A stretch of 64,000 nucleotides of DNA, taken from assembly GCF_000956525.1 (NCBI RefSeq), contig NZ_JYIW01000020.1, positions 115,754-179,753 on the forward strand, written 5' to 3'. The position numbers and the translations under genes are program-made. Positions 25,601 to 33,897 of this stretch are shown here, piece by piece; position 1 is the first letter of the stretch; each line of letters starts with the position of its first letter. Below the pieces are notes generated by a model. That model was not told the DNA's origin, did not search any database, and worked only from the letters and a program-made list of their open reading frames with translations. Origin of the DNA: Microbacterium oxydans. Lineage in GTDB: Bacteria > Actinomycetota > Actinomycetes > Actinomycetales > Microbacteriaceae.

Positions 25601-25642
25601 TCGGTCGATGCGCATCTCGATGAGCGCGGTGCGGTCGTGCAT
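22619..25642 (-). CDS. GH38 alpha-mannosidase
   Basis: A 1007-residue cytoplasmic glycoside hydrolase family 38 alpha-mannosidase, releasing terminal alpha-mannose with retention. Zinc/substrate motif [16 protein letters not shown] lies at about 265; the nucleophile Asp is in [14 protein letters not shown] at about 380. Others are [20 protein letters not shown] and [26 protein letters not shown]. A long C-terminal beta region follows. The length suits bacterial members. The ATG at 25642 ([14 protein letters not shown]) follows the permease gene by 43 nt. It is the last gene of an importer operon and presumably digests the imported mannosides. Confidence 0.95.
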   Translation of the reverse strand: [1007 protein letters not shown]

Positions 25643-25685
25643 GTGTGGTGCTTTCTGGATCGTGGGGTGTGCGAGGAGGCGGGGA

Positions 25686-26573
25686 TCAGCCCTTGACGCC
25701 GCCGGCCAGCGCGAAGCTGCTGCCGGAGAGACGCTGCACGAGCAGGTACAGGACGAGGATCGGCACGGAGTACAGCGTCGCGAACGCGGCGAGCTGCCCG
25801 TAGGCGACGGCGCCATGGTTGCCGAAGAAGGTGAAGATCGCGACGGCGGCCGGCATCTTCTCCGAGCTGAACAGCAGGACGAACGGGACGAAGAAGTTCC
25901 CCCACGCCTGTGTGAACACGAAGATGAAGACGACGCTGATACCGGGACGCATCAGCGGCAGGACGATCGTCCACAGCGCCCGCATGGCTGAGGCACCGTC
26001 GACCCATGCGGCCTCCTCGAGGGAGACCGGCACGGAGTCCATGAAGTTCTTCAGCATCCAGATCGCCATCGGCAACGAGGTGGCGGCCATGAACAGGATC
26101 ACGCTGACCTGCGAATCGAGCATCTTCAACTGCACGAAGAGCGCGTAGACCGGAACCATCATGGCCGTGATCGGCAGGCAGGAACCGAACAGGACCGAGT
26201 ACATGAAGCCGCGCTGGAAGCGCGAGTTGTGCCGCGAGAGCGGATACGCGGCGAGCACCCCGACGACGACCGTGATGAGCGCGGTGCCGAACGAGATCAG
26301 CGCCGAGTTCCACAACGGCAGCAACGTCATCGACCAGTCGAACACCGAGACGAAGTTGTCGAACGTGAGACGCTCCGGCACCGAGATAGACACCGTGGCC
26401 GATGGAGAGACCGCAGAGAACACGATCCACGCGATCGGTACGAGGAACACGATGCCGATCACGATCAGGACGATGTTGGCGAGCCAGGCGGAGCGGCGCT
26501 TCGCAGGCGACGCGACCGAGATTCGCGTGCCACGTCGGTTGACGGGGCGGACGAGTGTTTCAGTGGCGGTCAT
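25686..26573 (-). CDS. Carbohydrate ABC transporter permease (MalG type)
   Basis: A 295-residue CUT1 permease with six membrane segments. The EAA loop is SLEEAAWVDGASAMRALWTIVLPLMRPG (about 190-215). It ends with the usual ALAGGVKG. The ATG shares one base with the upstream permease stop. It forms the channel with the partner before it, and probably imports manno-oligosaccharides given the GH38 gene behind it. Confidence 0.94.
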   Translation of the reverse strand: MTATETLVRPVNRRGTRISVASPAKRRSAWLANIVLIVIGIVFLVPIAWIVFSAVSPSATVSISVPERLTFDNFVSVFDWSMTLLPLWNSALISFGTALITVVVGVLAAYPLSRHNSRFQRGFMYSVLFGSCLPITAMMVPVYALFVQLKMLDSQVSVILFMAATSLPMAIWMLKNFMDSVPVSLEEAAWVDGASAMRALWTIVLPLMRPGISVVFIFVFTQAWGNFFVPFVLLFSSEKMPAAVAIFTFFGNHGAVAYGQLAAFATLYSVPILVLYLLVQRLSGSSFALAGGVKG

Positions 26574-27502
26574 CAGTCGACCTCCGGCTTGAGGATGCGG
26601 ATGTAGAAGATCGCGAAGATCGCGCCGAGCACGAGGGTCACCGCGGCGATCGCCGTGCCGTAGCCGATCTGCGAGTACTGGAAGGCCTCTTGATAGGCGA
26701 GCACCGGGAGCGTCGAACTCGAGACGCCCGGTCCTCCCTTGGTCATCACCCAGATGAGACCGAAGGTCCCGAGGGTCTGCAGGGTGGTGAGCATCAGGTT
26801 CGTCGAGATCGAGCGGCGGATCATCGGGATGGTGATCAGGAAGAAGCGCTGGGCGCCGTTCGCGCCGTCGATCTGCGCGGCTTCCATCACCTCAGGGGAC
26901 ACCTCGTTGAGTGCGGCTCCGTAGACGAGCATCGAGAAGGCCGTGCCCCGCCAGACGTTGGCGAGGATGACGGCGAACATCGGATACTCGATGAGCCAGC
27001 TCACGGCAGGGATACCGATGGACTCCAGCAGCGCATTGAGCGTGCCGTCCTTCGAGAAGTAGGCGTAGAGGGCGAAGGCGGCGACGATCTCGGGCATCAC
27101 CCAGGCGACGACGACGAGTGCGCCGACCACGCTGTTGACCGACTTCGAACCGATGCGCATGAGCGCGGCGACGCCGAGGCCCAGCACGTTCTGACCGATG
27201 ATCGCGGAGAACAGCACGAAGACGACTGTGAGAACCAGCGCCGTCCAGAAGTTCGGGTCGGTGAACAGCGAGACGTAGTTGTCGAGTCCGACGAACTCCG
27301 GCTTCGCCGCCCGGTAGCCGGTGAGGGCCCGGTTGGTCAGCGATCCCCAGATGGCGTAGATGATCGGCCCGAGCAGGAACACGACCAGCAGCACCACGGC
27401 CGGCAGCAGCGGCACCGAGCGCAGCAGGTCGCGGAGCGGGGCGCGCCGCCCGGCCTCGGCGTGTGCCGGGGCCGGGCTGCGCGTTGCGGATGCAGAGGTC
27501 AC
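26573..27502 (-). CDS. Carbohydrate ABC transporter permease (MalF type)
   Basis: A 309-residue permease. GTG 27502 was chosen because AGGAGT lies 7 nt upstream and the longer frame would run into the binding-protein gene. Features are a long first helix (LLPAVVLLVVFLLGPIIYAIWGSL), the EAA loop EVMEAAQIDGANGAQRFFLITIPMIR, and VMTKGGPGVSSSTLPVLAYQEAF before the last helix. It starts 10 nt after the binding-protein stop. Confidence 0.94.
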   Translation of the reverse strand: MTSASATRSPAPAHAEAGRRAPLRDLLRSVPLLPAVVLLVVFLLGPIIYAIWGSLTNRALTGYRAAKPEFVGLDNYVSLFTDPNFWTALVLTVVFVLFSAIIGQNVLGLGVAALMRIGSKSVNSVVGALVVVAWVMPEIVAAFALYAYFSKDGTLNALLESIGIPAVSWLIEYPMFAVILANVWRGTAFSMLVYGAALNEVSPEVMEAAQIDGANGAQRFFLITIPMIRRSISTNLMLTTLQTLGTFGLIWVMTKGGPGVSSSTLPVLAYQEAFQYSQIGYGTAIAAVTLVLGAIFAIFYIRILKPEVD

Positions 27503-27512
27503 TGCGGGACTC

Positions 27513-28865
27513 CTACTCGACCTTGTCCGCGCCGACGATCTGGGTGAGCGCGTCGTCGTAGGTCTTGGCCGCGTCGGCCGGGGTCGCATCTCCCGTGATC
27601 ACCGATTCGGTGGCCTGCTGGAGCGCGCTGGTGATCTGCGAGTAGTCCGGGGTGGTCGGACGGAAGTGCGTGTACTGCACGAGGTCGGAGAAGAACGCGA
27701 AGGTCGGGTTGTACGAGAGGTACGCGTCGTCGGTCGCGACGTCTTCGCGCACGGCGATCTGGCTGTTCTCGGTGTCGTACTTGAGCGAGTTCTCCTGGTT
27801 CAGCGCCATCGCGATGAAGTCGAACGACGTCTGCGGGTGCTTCGTCTGCGCACCGACCGCGAGGGTCCAGCCGCCGGACATCGAGGTGAAGCCGGGGTCG
27901 CCGCCGTCCTGCGTCGGCATCTTGGCGAGACCGATCGTGTCCTCCCAGCCGTCCCACGCGCCGTCGCCGCTGATCCAGCCGCCGGGGAGCCACGACCCGT
28001 CGACCGCCATGGCCAGCTTTCCCTCGGGGAGCAGCTCCGTGGAGACGCGGCTGCCGATGGTGGAGTCGAGTGCGAGATCGAGCGGCGTCGCCAGGTCGTT
28101 CTTGTAGAGGGTGTCGTAGAAGCCGAACGCGTCGGTGAGGCCCTTCGAGTCCACCGCCCACTTGTCGGAGTCGGCGTCGTACAGGGTGGATTCGGTGCCG
28201 TAGAGCAGCATCTCGAGGCCCTGCATCGACGTCTGCTCGCCGGCGCTCTTGCTGCCGTAGATGTTCAGCGGGATCACGTCCGCGTCGTACGCCTTCACGG
28301 CTTCGGCGGCATCCAGGATGTCCTGCCACGACGTGGGCTGCCAGTCGGTGGGGAGTCCGGCTGCGGCGAAGATCTCCTTGTTGTAGTAGATCGCGCGGGT
28401 GTCTGTGCCCATCGAGATGCCGTAGGTGCTGCCGTCTCCGCCGAGCCCGGCTTCTTTGGCCGCGTCGTAGAACTGGCCCCAGTCGTCCCAGTCGGCCAGG
28501 TAGTCGTCGATCGGGAGCAGGTAGCCGGCGGCGGCGTCGGAGCGCAGCTGGAAGGTGTCCTCGTAGATCACGTCGGGCGCCGTGTCGGGCGAGCCGTTCA
28601 TCAGGGCGAGCTTGGTGAAGTACTCGTCCTCTGATTCGATCGGCTGGAGCTTCACGGTGACGCCGGGGTTCGCGGCCTCGAACTCGGGTTTGACCTTCTG
28701 GAAGAGATCGTCGAGCTGGTGGAACGCGGACGTCTTCTGATACGCGACGGTGATGGTGCGGTCTCCGGTGTCGGACGTCTCCGCGTCCCCGGACGCGCTG
28801 CATCCCGAGAGGACGACCGCGCCGACCAAGATCGCGCCGATGGCGGCGAGGGGCTTCGTTCGCAT
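27513..28865 (-). CDS. Extracellular sugar-binding lipoprotein of ABC transporter
   Basis: A 450-residue solute-binding lipoprotein with lipobox LSGC after MRTKPLAAIGAILVGAVV. The mature part has CUT1 binding-protein patterns such as FQKVKPEFEAANPGVTVKLQ, DTAPDVIYED, YYNKEIFAAAGLPTDWQPTSWQDILDAAEAVKA and GKLAMAVDGSWLPGGW. The ATG at 28865 has AAAGGAG upstream; a longer in-frame start would remove the signal peptide. It is first in the operon with two permeases and GH38. A candidate operator lies 53 nt upstream. Confidence 0.94.
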   Translation of the reverse strand: MRTKPLAAIGAILVGAVVLSGCSASGDAETSDTGDRTITVAYQKTSAFHQLDDLFQKVKPEFEAANPGVTVKLQPIESEDEYFTKLALMNGSPDTAPDVIYEDTFQLRSDAAAGYLLPIDDYLADWDDWGQFYDAAKEAGLGGDGSTYGISMGTDTRAIYYNKEIFAAAGLPTDWQPTSWQDILDAAEAVKAYDADVIPLNIYGSKSAGEQTSMQGLEMLLYGTESTLYDADSDKWAVDSKGLTDAFGFYDTLYKNDLATPLDLALDSTIGSRVSTELLPEGKLAMAVDGSWLPGGWISGDGAWDGWEDTIGLAKMPTQDGGDPGFTSMSGGWTLAVGAQTKHPQTSFDFIAMALNQENSLKYDTENSQIAVREDVATDDAYLSYNPTFAFFSDLVQYTHFRPTTPDYSQITSALQQATESVITGDATPADAAKTYDDALTQIVGADKVE

Positions 28866-28917
28866 CTGCTTTGCTCCTTTGCATGCGGACCTCGCTGTTG
28901 AGGCCCTCAGACGGATA

Positions 28918-28934
28918 ATCCTATCAAATGGGAT
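28918..28934. promoter_or_regulatory. Candidate ROK-repressor operator upstream of the mannoside importer operon
   Basis: ATCCTAT-CAA-ATGGGAT is an imperfect palindrome (one mismatch) in a locally AT-rich stretch between the binding-protein gene and the ROK gene. The flanks add GGATA/TATCC-like halves. It is the only conspicuous palindrome in this gap. Confidence 0.5.
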
Positions 28935-29015
28935 AAATAGGTCGAGAGGGCCGCGTAACAGTTCCGTCACGGAACGCTATGCCCTCGAGCGGCCTCGACG
29001 CATCGCTGTGGAGGG

Positions 29016-30230
29016 TCAGTGGCTGATCATGAGCCGCGACGCCCGTGCGGTGAGCGCGTCGTCGAGCACGAGGCACGCGGCGCCCACGGCGGCGGAGTCC
29101 GCTCCGATCTGCGACGGGCGCAGCTGCACGGGCTCGGTGGACGTGCTGACGGCTGTGGTGCGCACCCAGTGGTCCAGCACCGGGAGGAGCCGGTCACCGA
29201 GCCTCGACCACGCAGGGCCGCCCAAGACGACGATGCCGAGATCGAGGAGGTTGTTCACCTCGACGATCGCCGTCGCGAGGTGCCTGCCCGCGCGCTCCAG
29301 GGCGTCGAGCACTCCCCTGTCTCCGGCGGCGGCCAAGGACGACAGCAGCTCGAGCTGCATCCGCGCATCTCCGGTGCCGCTCGGCGGGGTTTCCCGCTCC
29401 GCCTGCGCCAGGAGCATCCGCGGCTCCATGATCACTCCGATGCAGCCGCGCGACCCGCACGTGCAGACCGGACCCTCCGCGTCGACGACGATGTGCGCGA
29501 TGTTGCCGGCGTTGCCCGTTCTGCCGTGGACCGGTGCCCCGGAGACGGAGAGCCCGAGGCCGAGCCCTGCACCGTAGTAGAGGAACATCGCATCGGCGAG
29601 CTCCTGCCCGGCGTCGAACCACTGCTCCCCGACGACGGTCGCCACGACATCCTTCTCGAGCAGCGTCGGCAACCCGCTGACTCGCTCCAGCTCCGTGCGC
29701 ACCGGCACGTTGTGCCAGGCAGGGAGCAGCGGCGGATTCAGCAGGCGACCCGCCTCACGGTCGAACGGCCCCGGCGCCGCCACACCGATCCCGAGCACCC
29801 GCTCGGCAGGGAGGCGCGCCTCGACGATGAGCGATCGGACGCTGTCGCCGAGACGGCCCACGAGTTCATCCGGCGCGGCATCAGCGCCACCGGGGGTCTG
29901 CTCGGTCCTGGCGACGACGGTGCCGGCGGCATCCACGACCACGATGGTGTCGACCGCCGGGTCGAGATGCACACCGACCGCGTAGCGCGAATCCGATCGC
30001 AGGGCCAGCAGCGTCCGGGGCTTTCCCGGACCGGAGATGACCTTGCCGGTCTCCTCGATCAGCCCCTCGTTGGCCAGCCGCCGAGTGACATTGCTGAGCG
30101 TCTGCGTCGACAACCCCGTGCGTTCGGCGAGCTCGCTGCGGCTGAGTCCTTCCTCCGACCGGCGGATGAGGTCGAAGACCAGCGCCTGGTTGTAGACGCC
30201 CACAGCAGGGAGGTTCGACCCACGCTGCAT
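29016..30230 (-). CDS. ROK-family transcriptional regulator
   Basis: A 404-residue ROK repressor. The winged helix is at about 10-65 (VFDLIRRSEEGLSRSELAERTGLSTQTLSNVTRRLANEGLI). The sugar-kinase-like domain has the AAPGPFD phosphate loop, the GNAGNIAHIVVD region and the zinc motif CTCGSRGCIG (about 255). ATG 30230 follows GAGGAG; ATG 30275 is an upstream alternative. It lies directly upstream of the GH38 importer operon in the same direction and probably represses it until a mannose derivative binds. Confidence 0.94.
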   Translation of the reverse strand: MQRGSNLPAVGVYNQALVFDLIRRSEEGLSRSELAERTGLSTQTLSNVTRRLANEGLIEETGKVISGPGKPRTLLALRSDSRYAVGVHLDPAVDTIVVVDAAGTVVARTEQTPGGADAAPDELVGRLGDSVRSLIVEARLPAERVLGIGVAAPGPFDREAGRLLNPPLLPAWHNVPVRTELERVSGLPTLLEKDVVATVVGEQWFDAGQELADAMFLYYGAGLGLGLSVSGAPVHGRTGNAGNIAHIVVDAEGPVCTCGSRGCIGVIMEPRMLLAQAERETPPSGTGDARMQLELLSSLAAAGDRGVLDALERAGRHLATAIVEVNNLLDLGIVVLGGPAWSRLGDRLLPVLDHWVRTTAVSTSTEPVQLRPSQIGADSAAVGAACLVLDDALTARASRLMISH

Positions 30231-30339
30231 ATTCCGCTCCTCACCCGTGCGCCGCCGTCGGCGCGTGAACCTCATGATCGCCGCGCGGCACCGCAGCGGT
30301 CAAACCGAGGCCGACGGGTTCAAGCCTAGAGCGGCCGGA

Positions 30340-31719
30340 TCATCCGACGACCTTGCCCGGATTCAGGATCCCGGCCGGGTCGAGGGCCGCCTTGACGGCC
30401 CGGTGCATGTCGAGGACAGCCGGAGCGAGCTCGGAGACGAGTCCATCGCGTTTGAGGAGGCCGACGCCGTGCTCGCCGGTGACGGTGCCGCCGAGGGCGA
30501 GCGCATCGTCGATGATCTCCCTGAACGCCTTCTCCGCGCGAGCGCGAGCCTCGTCGTCTCCCGCCGGGACGACGAGGAGCGGATGGAGGTTGCCGTCACC
30601 GGCATGCGCGATGTTGGCGATGAGCACGTCGTTCGCCAGCCCGATGCGCTCGATGCGGCTGAGCATCTCCGGCACAGCCGCCTTCGGGACGCACACGTCC
30701 TCGGTCAGCACAGGGCCGAGGCGCTCGAGCGCCGGATACGCCAGGCGGCGAGCGGCGAAGAGCGCCTCCCCCTCGGCCTCGTCGGTGCTGCGGTCGGCCC
30801 AAGTGGCACCGCCGCGCTGGAACGCGGACAGCAGTGCCGCCGCCTCCTCCTCCCCCGCGGCACCGGGGGTGTCGACGCGTCCCAACAGAACCACGGCGGC
30901 ATCGGCGGAGAGTCCCATCTTCTTCCACTCGTCGACGGCCCGCAGGCAGTTCCGATCGATCAGCTCGAGTGCCGACGGTGTGAGACCGGCGGCTGCGACC
31001 TCGCGCACCGCATTCCCCGCGTCGGTGAGCGAGTCGAAGAAGCCGGCGATCGTCTGCTCCGGTGGGCGCATCGGTCGCAGCCGCACCGTGACCTCTGTGA
31101 CGATGCCGAGGGTGCCCTCTGATCCGACGAGCAGACCCGCGAGGTCGTAGCCGGCGACGCCCTTCGCGGTTCGGCGTCCCAGCCGGACCAGGTCGCCCAT
31201 GCCGGTCACGATCTGCATCCCGAGCACGTAGTCCTTGGTGACGCCGTACTTGACGCAGCAGATCCCGCCGGCATTCGTCGCCACGTTGCCGCCGATCGTG
31301 GACCAGGGCGAGCTCGCCGGGTCGGGCGGATACCAGAGACCGTGCGCGGCGACGTGCGACCGGAGATCGTCGTTCACGACGCCGGGCTGCACCACGGCGA
31401 GACGCTCGAGCTCGTCGACCTCGAGCACGGCGTCCATCCGCTCCAGCGAGATGACGACGCAGCCGGCAAGGGCGTTGGCGCCACCGGAGAGCCCGGTGCC
31501 CGCTCCCCTGGCGACGACGGCCGTGTCGTGGCGCAGGCATGCCTGCACCACGAGCTGCACTTCTTCGGCGGTGCGCGGTCGCACGAGGCAGGCCGGCAGC
31601 GACCACTCCGCCCACTCGGCGTCATCGTGCGCGTACCCCGTCAGCACATCGGGGTCCGTCGTCAACCGGTCGTCGGGGAGGAGCGCCGCGAGCTCGGCGA
31701 GCAGTGCGGCCTCACCCAC
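30340..31719 (-). CDS. FAD-binding oxidase, glycolate oxidase GlcD-like
   Basis: A 459-residue flavoprotein of the PCMH/VAO group. The FAD domain has VVARGAGTGLSGGANAL and STIGGNVATNAGGICCVKYG. The C-terminal cap has NIAHAGDGNLHPLLVV and TGEHGVGLLKRDG, as in GlcD and D-lactate dehydrogenases. It oxidises 2-hydroxy acids. Partners GlcE and GlcF are not adjacent, so it may act alone. It overlaps the esterase gene by 8 nt, and the three-gene operon also includes an amidohydrolase. Confidence 0.92.
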   Translation of the reverse strand: MGEAALLAELAALLPDDRLTTDPDVLTGYAHDDAEWAEWSLPACLVRPRTAEEVQLVVQACLRHDTAVVARGAGTGLSGGANALAGCVVISLERMDAVLEVDELERLAVVQPGVVNDDLRSHVAAHGLWYPPDPASSPWSTIGGNVATNAGGICCVKYGVTKDYVLGMQIVTGMGDLVRLGRRTAKGVAGYDLAGLLVGSEGTLGIVTEVTVRLRPMRPPEQTIAGFFDSLTDAGNAVREVAAAGLTPSALELIDRNCLRAVDEWKKMGLSADAAVVLLGRVDTPGAAGEEEAAALLSAFQRGGATWADRSTDEAEGEALFAARRLAYPALERLGPVLTEDVCVPKAAVPEMLSRIERIGLANDVLIANIAHAGDGNLHPLLVVPAGDDEARARAEKAFREIIDDALALGGTVTGEHGVGLLKRDGLVSELAPAVLDMHRAVKAALDPAGILNPGKVVG

Positions 31720-32581
31720 GCGTGTGACAGGTCTTCAGATAGCTCAGGAAGGATGCCTGCAACCCCGTGACGTGGGTCTCGTGCAGCATCGCCCTCGAGA
31801 TGTCATCCCCCCGACCCTTGGCATGCAGCTCTTCCAGTACCGAGAGCAGGTTGCGACCGATCTCGCGGTAGATCGGAATCGCCCCGAACACCTCGGCTTC
31901 GTTCAGCGTCACGTGCAGCCGTCTGGCGGTGTCGGGCGCGCGCTCCGGCAATGCGGCGACCAGCGGGAACACCTGGCTGTCCGGCGCCGCGACGCCCGGG
32001 CTGCCGGCGCCGAACGACGCGAACGGCGACACCTCCTGCAGCCACGCATACAGCGCGAAGAGGCCGCCATAGGAGTACCCGAAGAGGCCATGCCCTGCGT
32101 CACTGACCCGCACCTTCGACTGCAGGAGCGGATGCAGCTCCTCGGTCAGGAACGAGAGGAAGACGTCTGCGTGGGTGTCGGCCAGTCGAGCGAGGTAGGC
32201 GTCCATGTGCTCCTGGGTCATCGCTCCGGAGTCGCGGGCTGCCGTGAGCGTCGTCAGCATCTGTCCGCTGATGGGCTCCCCCGGCGGCACGAGGTCGCGG
32301 TTGCGCAGCTGCGCCCACTGCGCGGCCTCGTCGCCGGCATAGCCGACGCTGACCTGGATGTACGGGGCGACGGAGAGGTAGGGATCGGCCTGGGTGACGA
32401 TGAGCGGCGCGGTGAGCCCGACGGCCCAGTTGCCGTCCACCACGTAGATCAGGGGCAGCGGCTCCGAGGACTCGGCGTACCCCGGGGGTGTCGTCACCCA
32501 GACCCCGTAGCGATGCCCCGACCGTGCCGTGACCTCGAGGTACTCCGTGTCGGCCAGGCAGCCGTTCAACATCTCGCTCAT
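31712..32581 (-). CDS. Alpha/beta-hydrolase esterase (IroE/Fes-like)
   Basis: A 289-residue esterase. LIYVVDGNW begins the alpha/beta core, the nucleophile elbow is GLFGYSYGGLFALYAWL (Ser), and the likely catalytic His is in HETHVTGLQASFLSYLK, the E-(S/T)-H pattern of the IroE/Fes-like esterase group. It has no signal peptide. The ATG overlaps the stop of the amidohydrolase gene (ATGA). With its operon partners it probably takes part in catabolism of an ester or amide substrate. Confidence 0.82.
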   Translation of the reverse strand: MSEMLNGCLADTEYLEVTARSGHRYGVWVTTPPGYAESSEPLPLIYVVDGNWAVGLTAPLIVTQADPYLSVAPYIQVSVGYAGDEAAQWAQLRNRDLVPPGEPISGQMLTTLTAARDSGAMTQEHMDAYLARLADTHADVFLSFLTEELHPLLQSKVRVSDAGHGLFGYSYGGLFALYAWLQEVSPFASFGAGSPGVAAPDSQVFPLVAALPERAPDTARRLHVTLNEAEVFGAIPIYREIGRNLLSVLEELHAKGRGDDISRAMLHETHVTGLQASFLSYLKTCHTRG

Positions 32582-33804
32582 CGGGTGTCTCCCTTCATGA
32601 TGCGGCCGCCCTTCACGACGAAGGCGGCCATGTCTGGATCCGCGAAGACGCGGGCGTCGTCGAGCGGATTGCGCGCCCAGGCGACCATGTCGGCCGCCAT
32701 CCCCACGCGCAGCATCCCGACGTCGTCGCCGATGCCGAGGATGTCGGCGTTGACGCTGGTCGCCGAGACGAGTGCCTGCATCGGCGACTCCAGCTCGGCG
32801 CGCAGTCGAAGCTCCTCGCCTCGGCGATGCTGCCCTGCACCGAGGAGGTCCGACCCGAGCCCGATCCGCACGCGCGCTGCACGCGAGATCCGGAGCGCCT
32901 CGACCATGCGGCGTCGCGTGTCGGCGAGGCGGTCGCGTGTCGATGGATCCACATCCAGCGCCTCGGGGTCCATGATCTGTTCGATCACCGCGAAGGTCGG
33001 GACGAGCGCCACGTCGTGCTCCCGCATCAGTGTCGCGGTCGGCTCGTCGATGTCGGTGCCGTGCTCCACGCAGCGCACCCCCGCTTCCACAGCGTTGCGG
33101 ATGCCGGCGTTGTTGTGCGCGTGCACGGTGACGTAGGTGCCGCGGGCTGCGGCCTCCTCGACCGCGACCGCGATCTCCGCCGACGTGAACTGGGTGTCGT
33201 CGAGGCTGTCATGGCCGCCGACGACCCCGCCTGTCACGCAGAGTTTCAGGAAGGTCGCGCCGCGACGGAACGACTCGCGGACATTGCGTCGCAGCTCATC
33301 GGCGTTGCCAGCCATGAGCGACAGCGCGGCGAGGCCGGGAATGTGATGCGTCTCCCACAGCTCCGTCGGCTCCCACGCGGCGCCGTAGTATCCGTGGCCG
33401 CCGGTCTGACACTGCACCGGACCGCACGACAGCACCCGCGGACCCCGCACCTTGCCCTTCGCGATCACGTCGACGACGCCCCCGTCGATCCCGCCGGTGT
33501 CGCGCACCGTGGTGAAACCAGCGTCGAGCGTGCGGCTCGCCGTGGTGAAGATGTCGGCCGCGATCTCGGCGGCGGAGAGCTGGAAGCCGAACTGCGCGCG
33601 GATCGGGCTCGAGAGTCCGAGGTGGACGTGGGCGTCGATCAGCCCCGGCGTCAACAGCATGCCGTCGAGGTCGATCGTCGTCGCGTCGGCGGGCGCTGTC
33701 CCGATGCGGATGATGACGCCGTCGCGCACGCACACATCTGCAGGAGAAGGCGCGGCACCGGACCCATCCGCGACGATGCCGCCGGCGAACCAGATCTCGT
33801 TCAT
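32578..33804 (-). CDS. Metal-dependent amidohydrolase (imidazolonepropionase/Xaa-Pro dipeptidase-like)
   Basis: A 408-residue TIM-barrel amidohydrolase. Metal ligands are in LIDAHVHLG (HxH), the bridging Lys in FLKLCVTGGV, and His residues in VTVHAHNNAGI and CVEHGTDID; the catalytic Asp is in LGSDLLGAGQHRRGEEL. The C-terminal beta sandwich is GMAADMVAWARNPLDDARVF. It resembles the dipeptidase/carboxypeptidase group that cleaves N-acyl or Xaa-Pro bonds. First gene of the operon, divergent from a TetR gene across a gap with two repeated operators. Confidence 0.9.
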   Translation of the reverse strand: MNEIWFAGGIVADGSGAAPSPADVCVRDGVIIRIGTAPADATTIDLDGMLLTPGLIDAHVHLGLSSPIRAQFGFQLSAAEIAADIFTTASRTLDAGFTTVRDTGGIDGGVVDVIAKGKVRGPRVLSCGPVQCQTGGHGYYGAAWEPTELWETHHIPGLAALSLMAGNADELRRNVRESFRRGATFLKLCVTGGVVGGHDSLDDTQFTSAEIAVAVEEAAARGTYVTVHAHNNAGIRNAVEAGVRCVEHGTDIDEPTATLMREHDVALVPTFAVIEQIMDPEALDVDPSTRDRLADTRRRMVEALRISRAARVRIGLGSDLLGAGQHRRGEELRLRAELESPMQALVSATSVNADILGIGDDVGMLRVGMAADMVAWARNPLDDARVFADPDMAAFVVKGGRIMKGDTR

Positions 33805-33830
33805 TGCGCCTCTTCCGAGAACAATTCTTC

Positions 33831-33878
33831 CTCAACAGTGGTGAGTTGGTTGTACGCTAATGTACTCAACAGTGGTGA
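33831..33878. promoter_or_regulatory. Paired TetR-type operators in the divergent promoter region
   Basis: CTCAACAGTGGTGA occurs exactly twice, at 33831-33844 and 33865-33878, in direct orientation 34 bp apart. Each contains the near-palindrome TCAnCAnTGnTGA. They lie between the amidohydrolase operon and the TetR gene, positioned to control both. Confidence 0.7.
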
Positions 33879-33897
33879 ACATGTCAACGGAGGCAAC

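Noticed and set aside
23480..25696. 738-codon open frame on the plus strand opposite the alpha-mannosidase gene
   Set aside because: Its translation is rich in Arg, Asp, Glu and His with no fold motif, as expected for the antisense of a high-GC gene; GH38 on the other strand has complete catalytic motifs.
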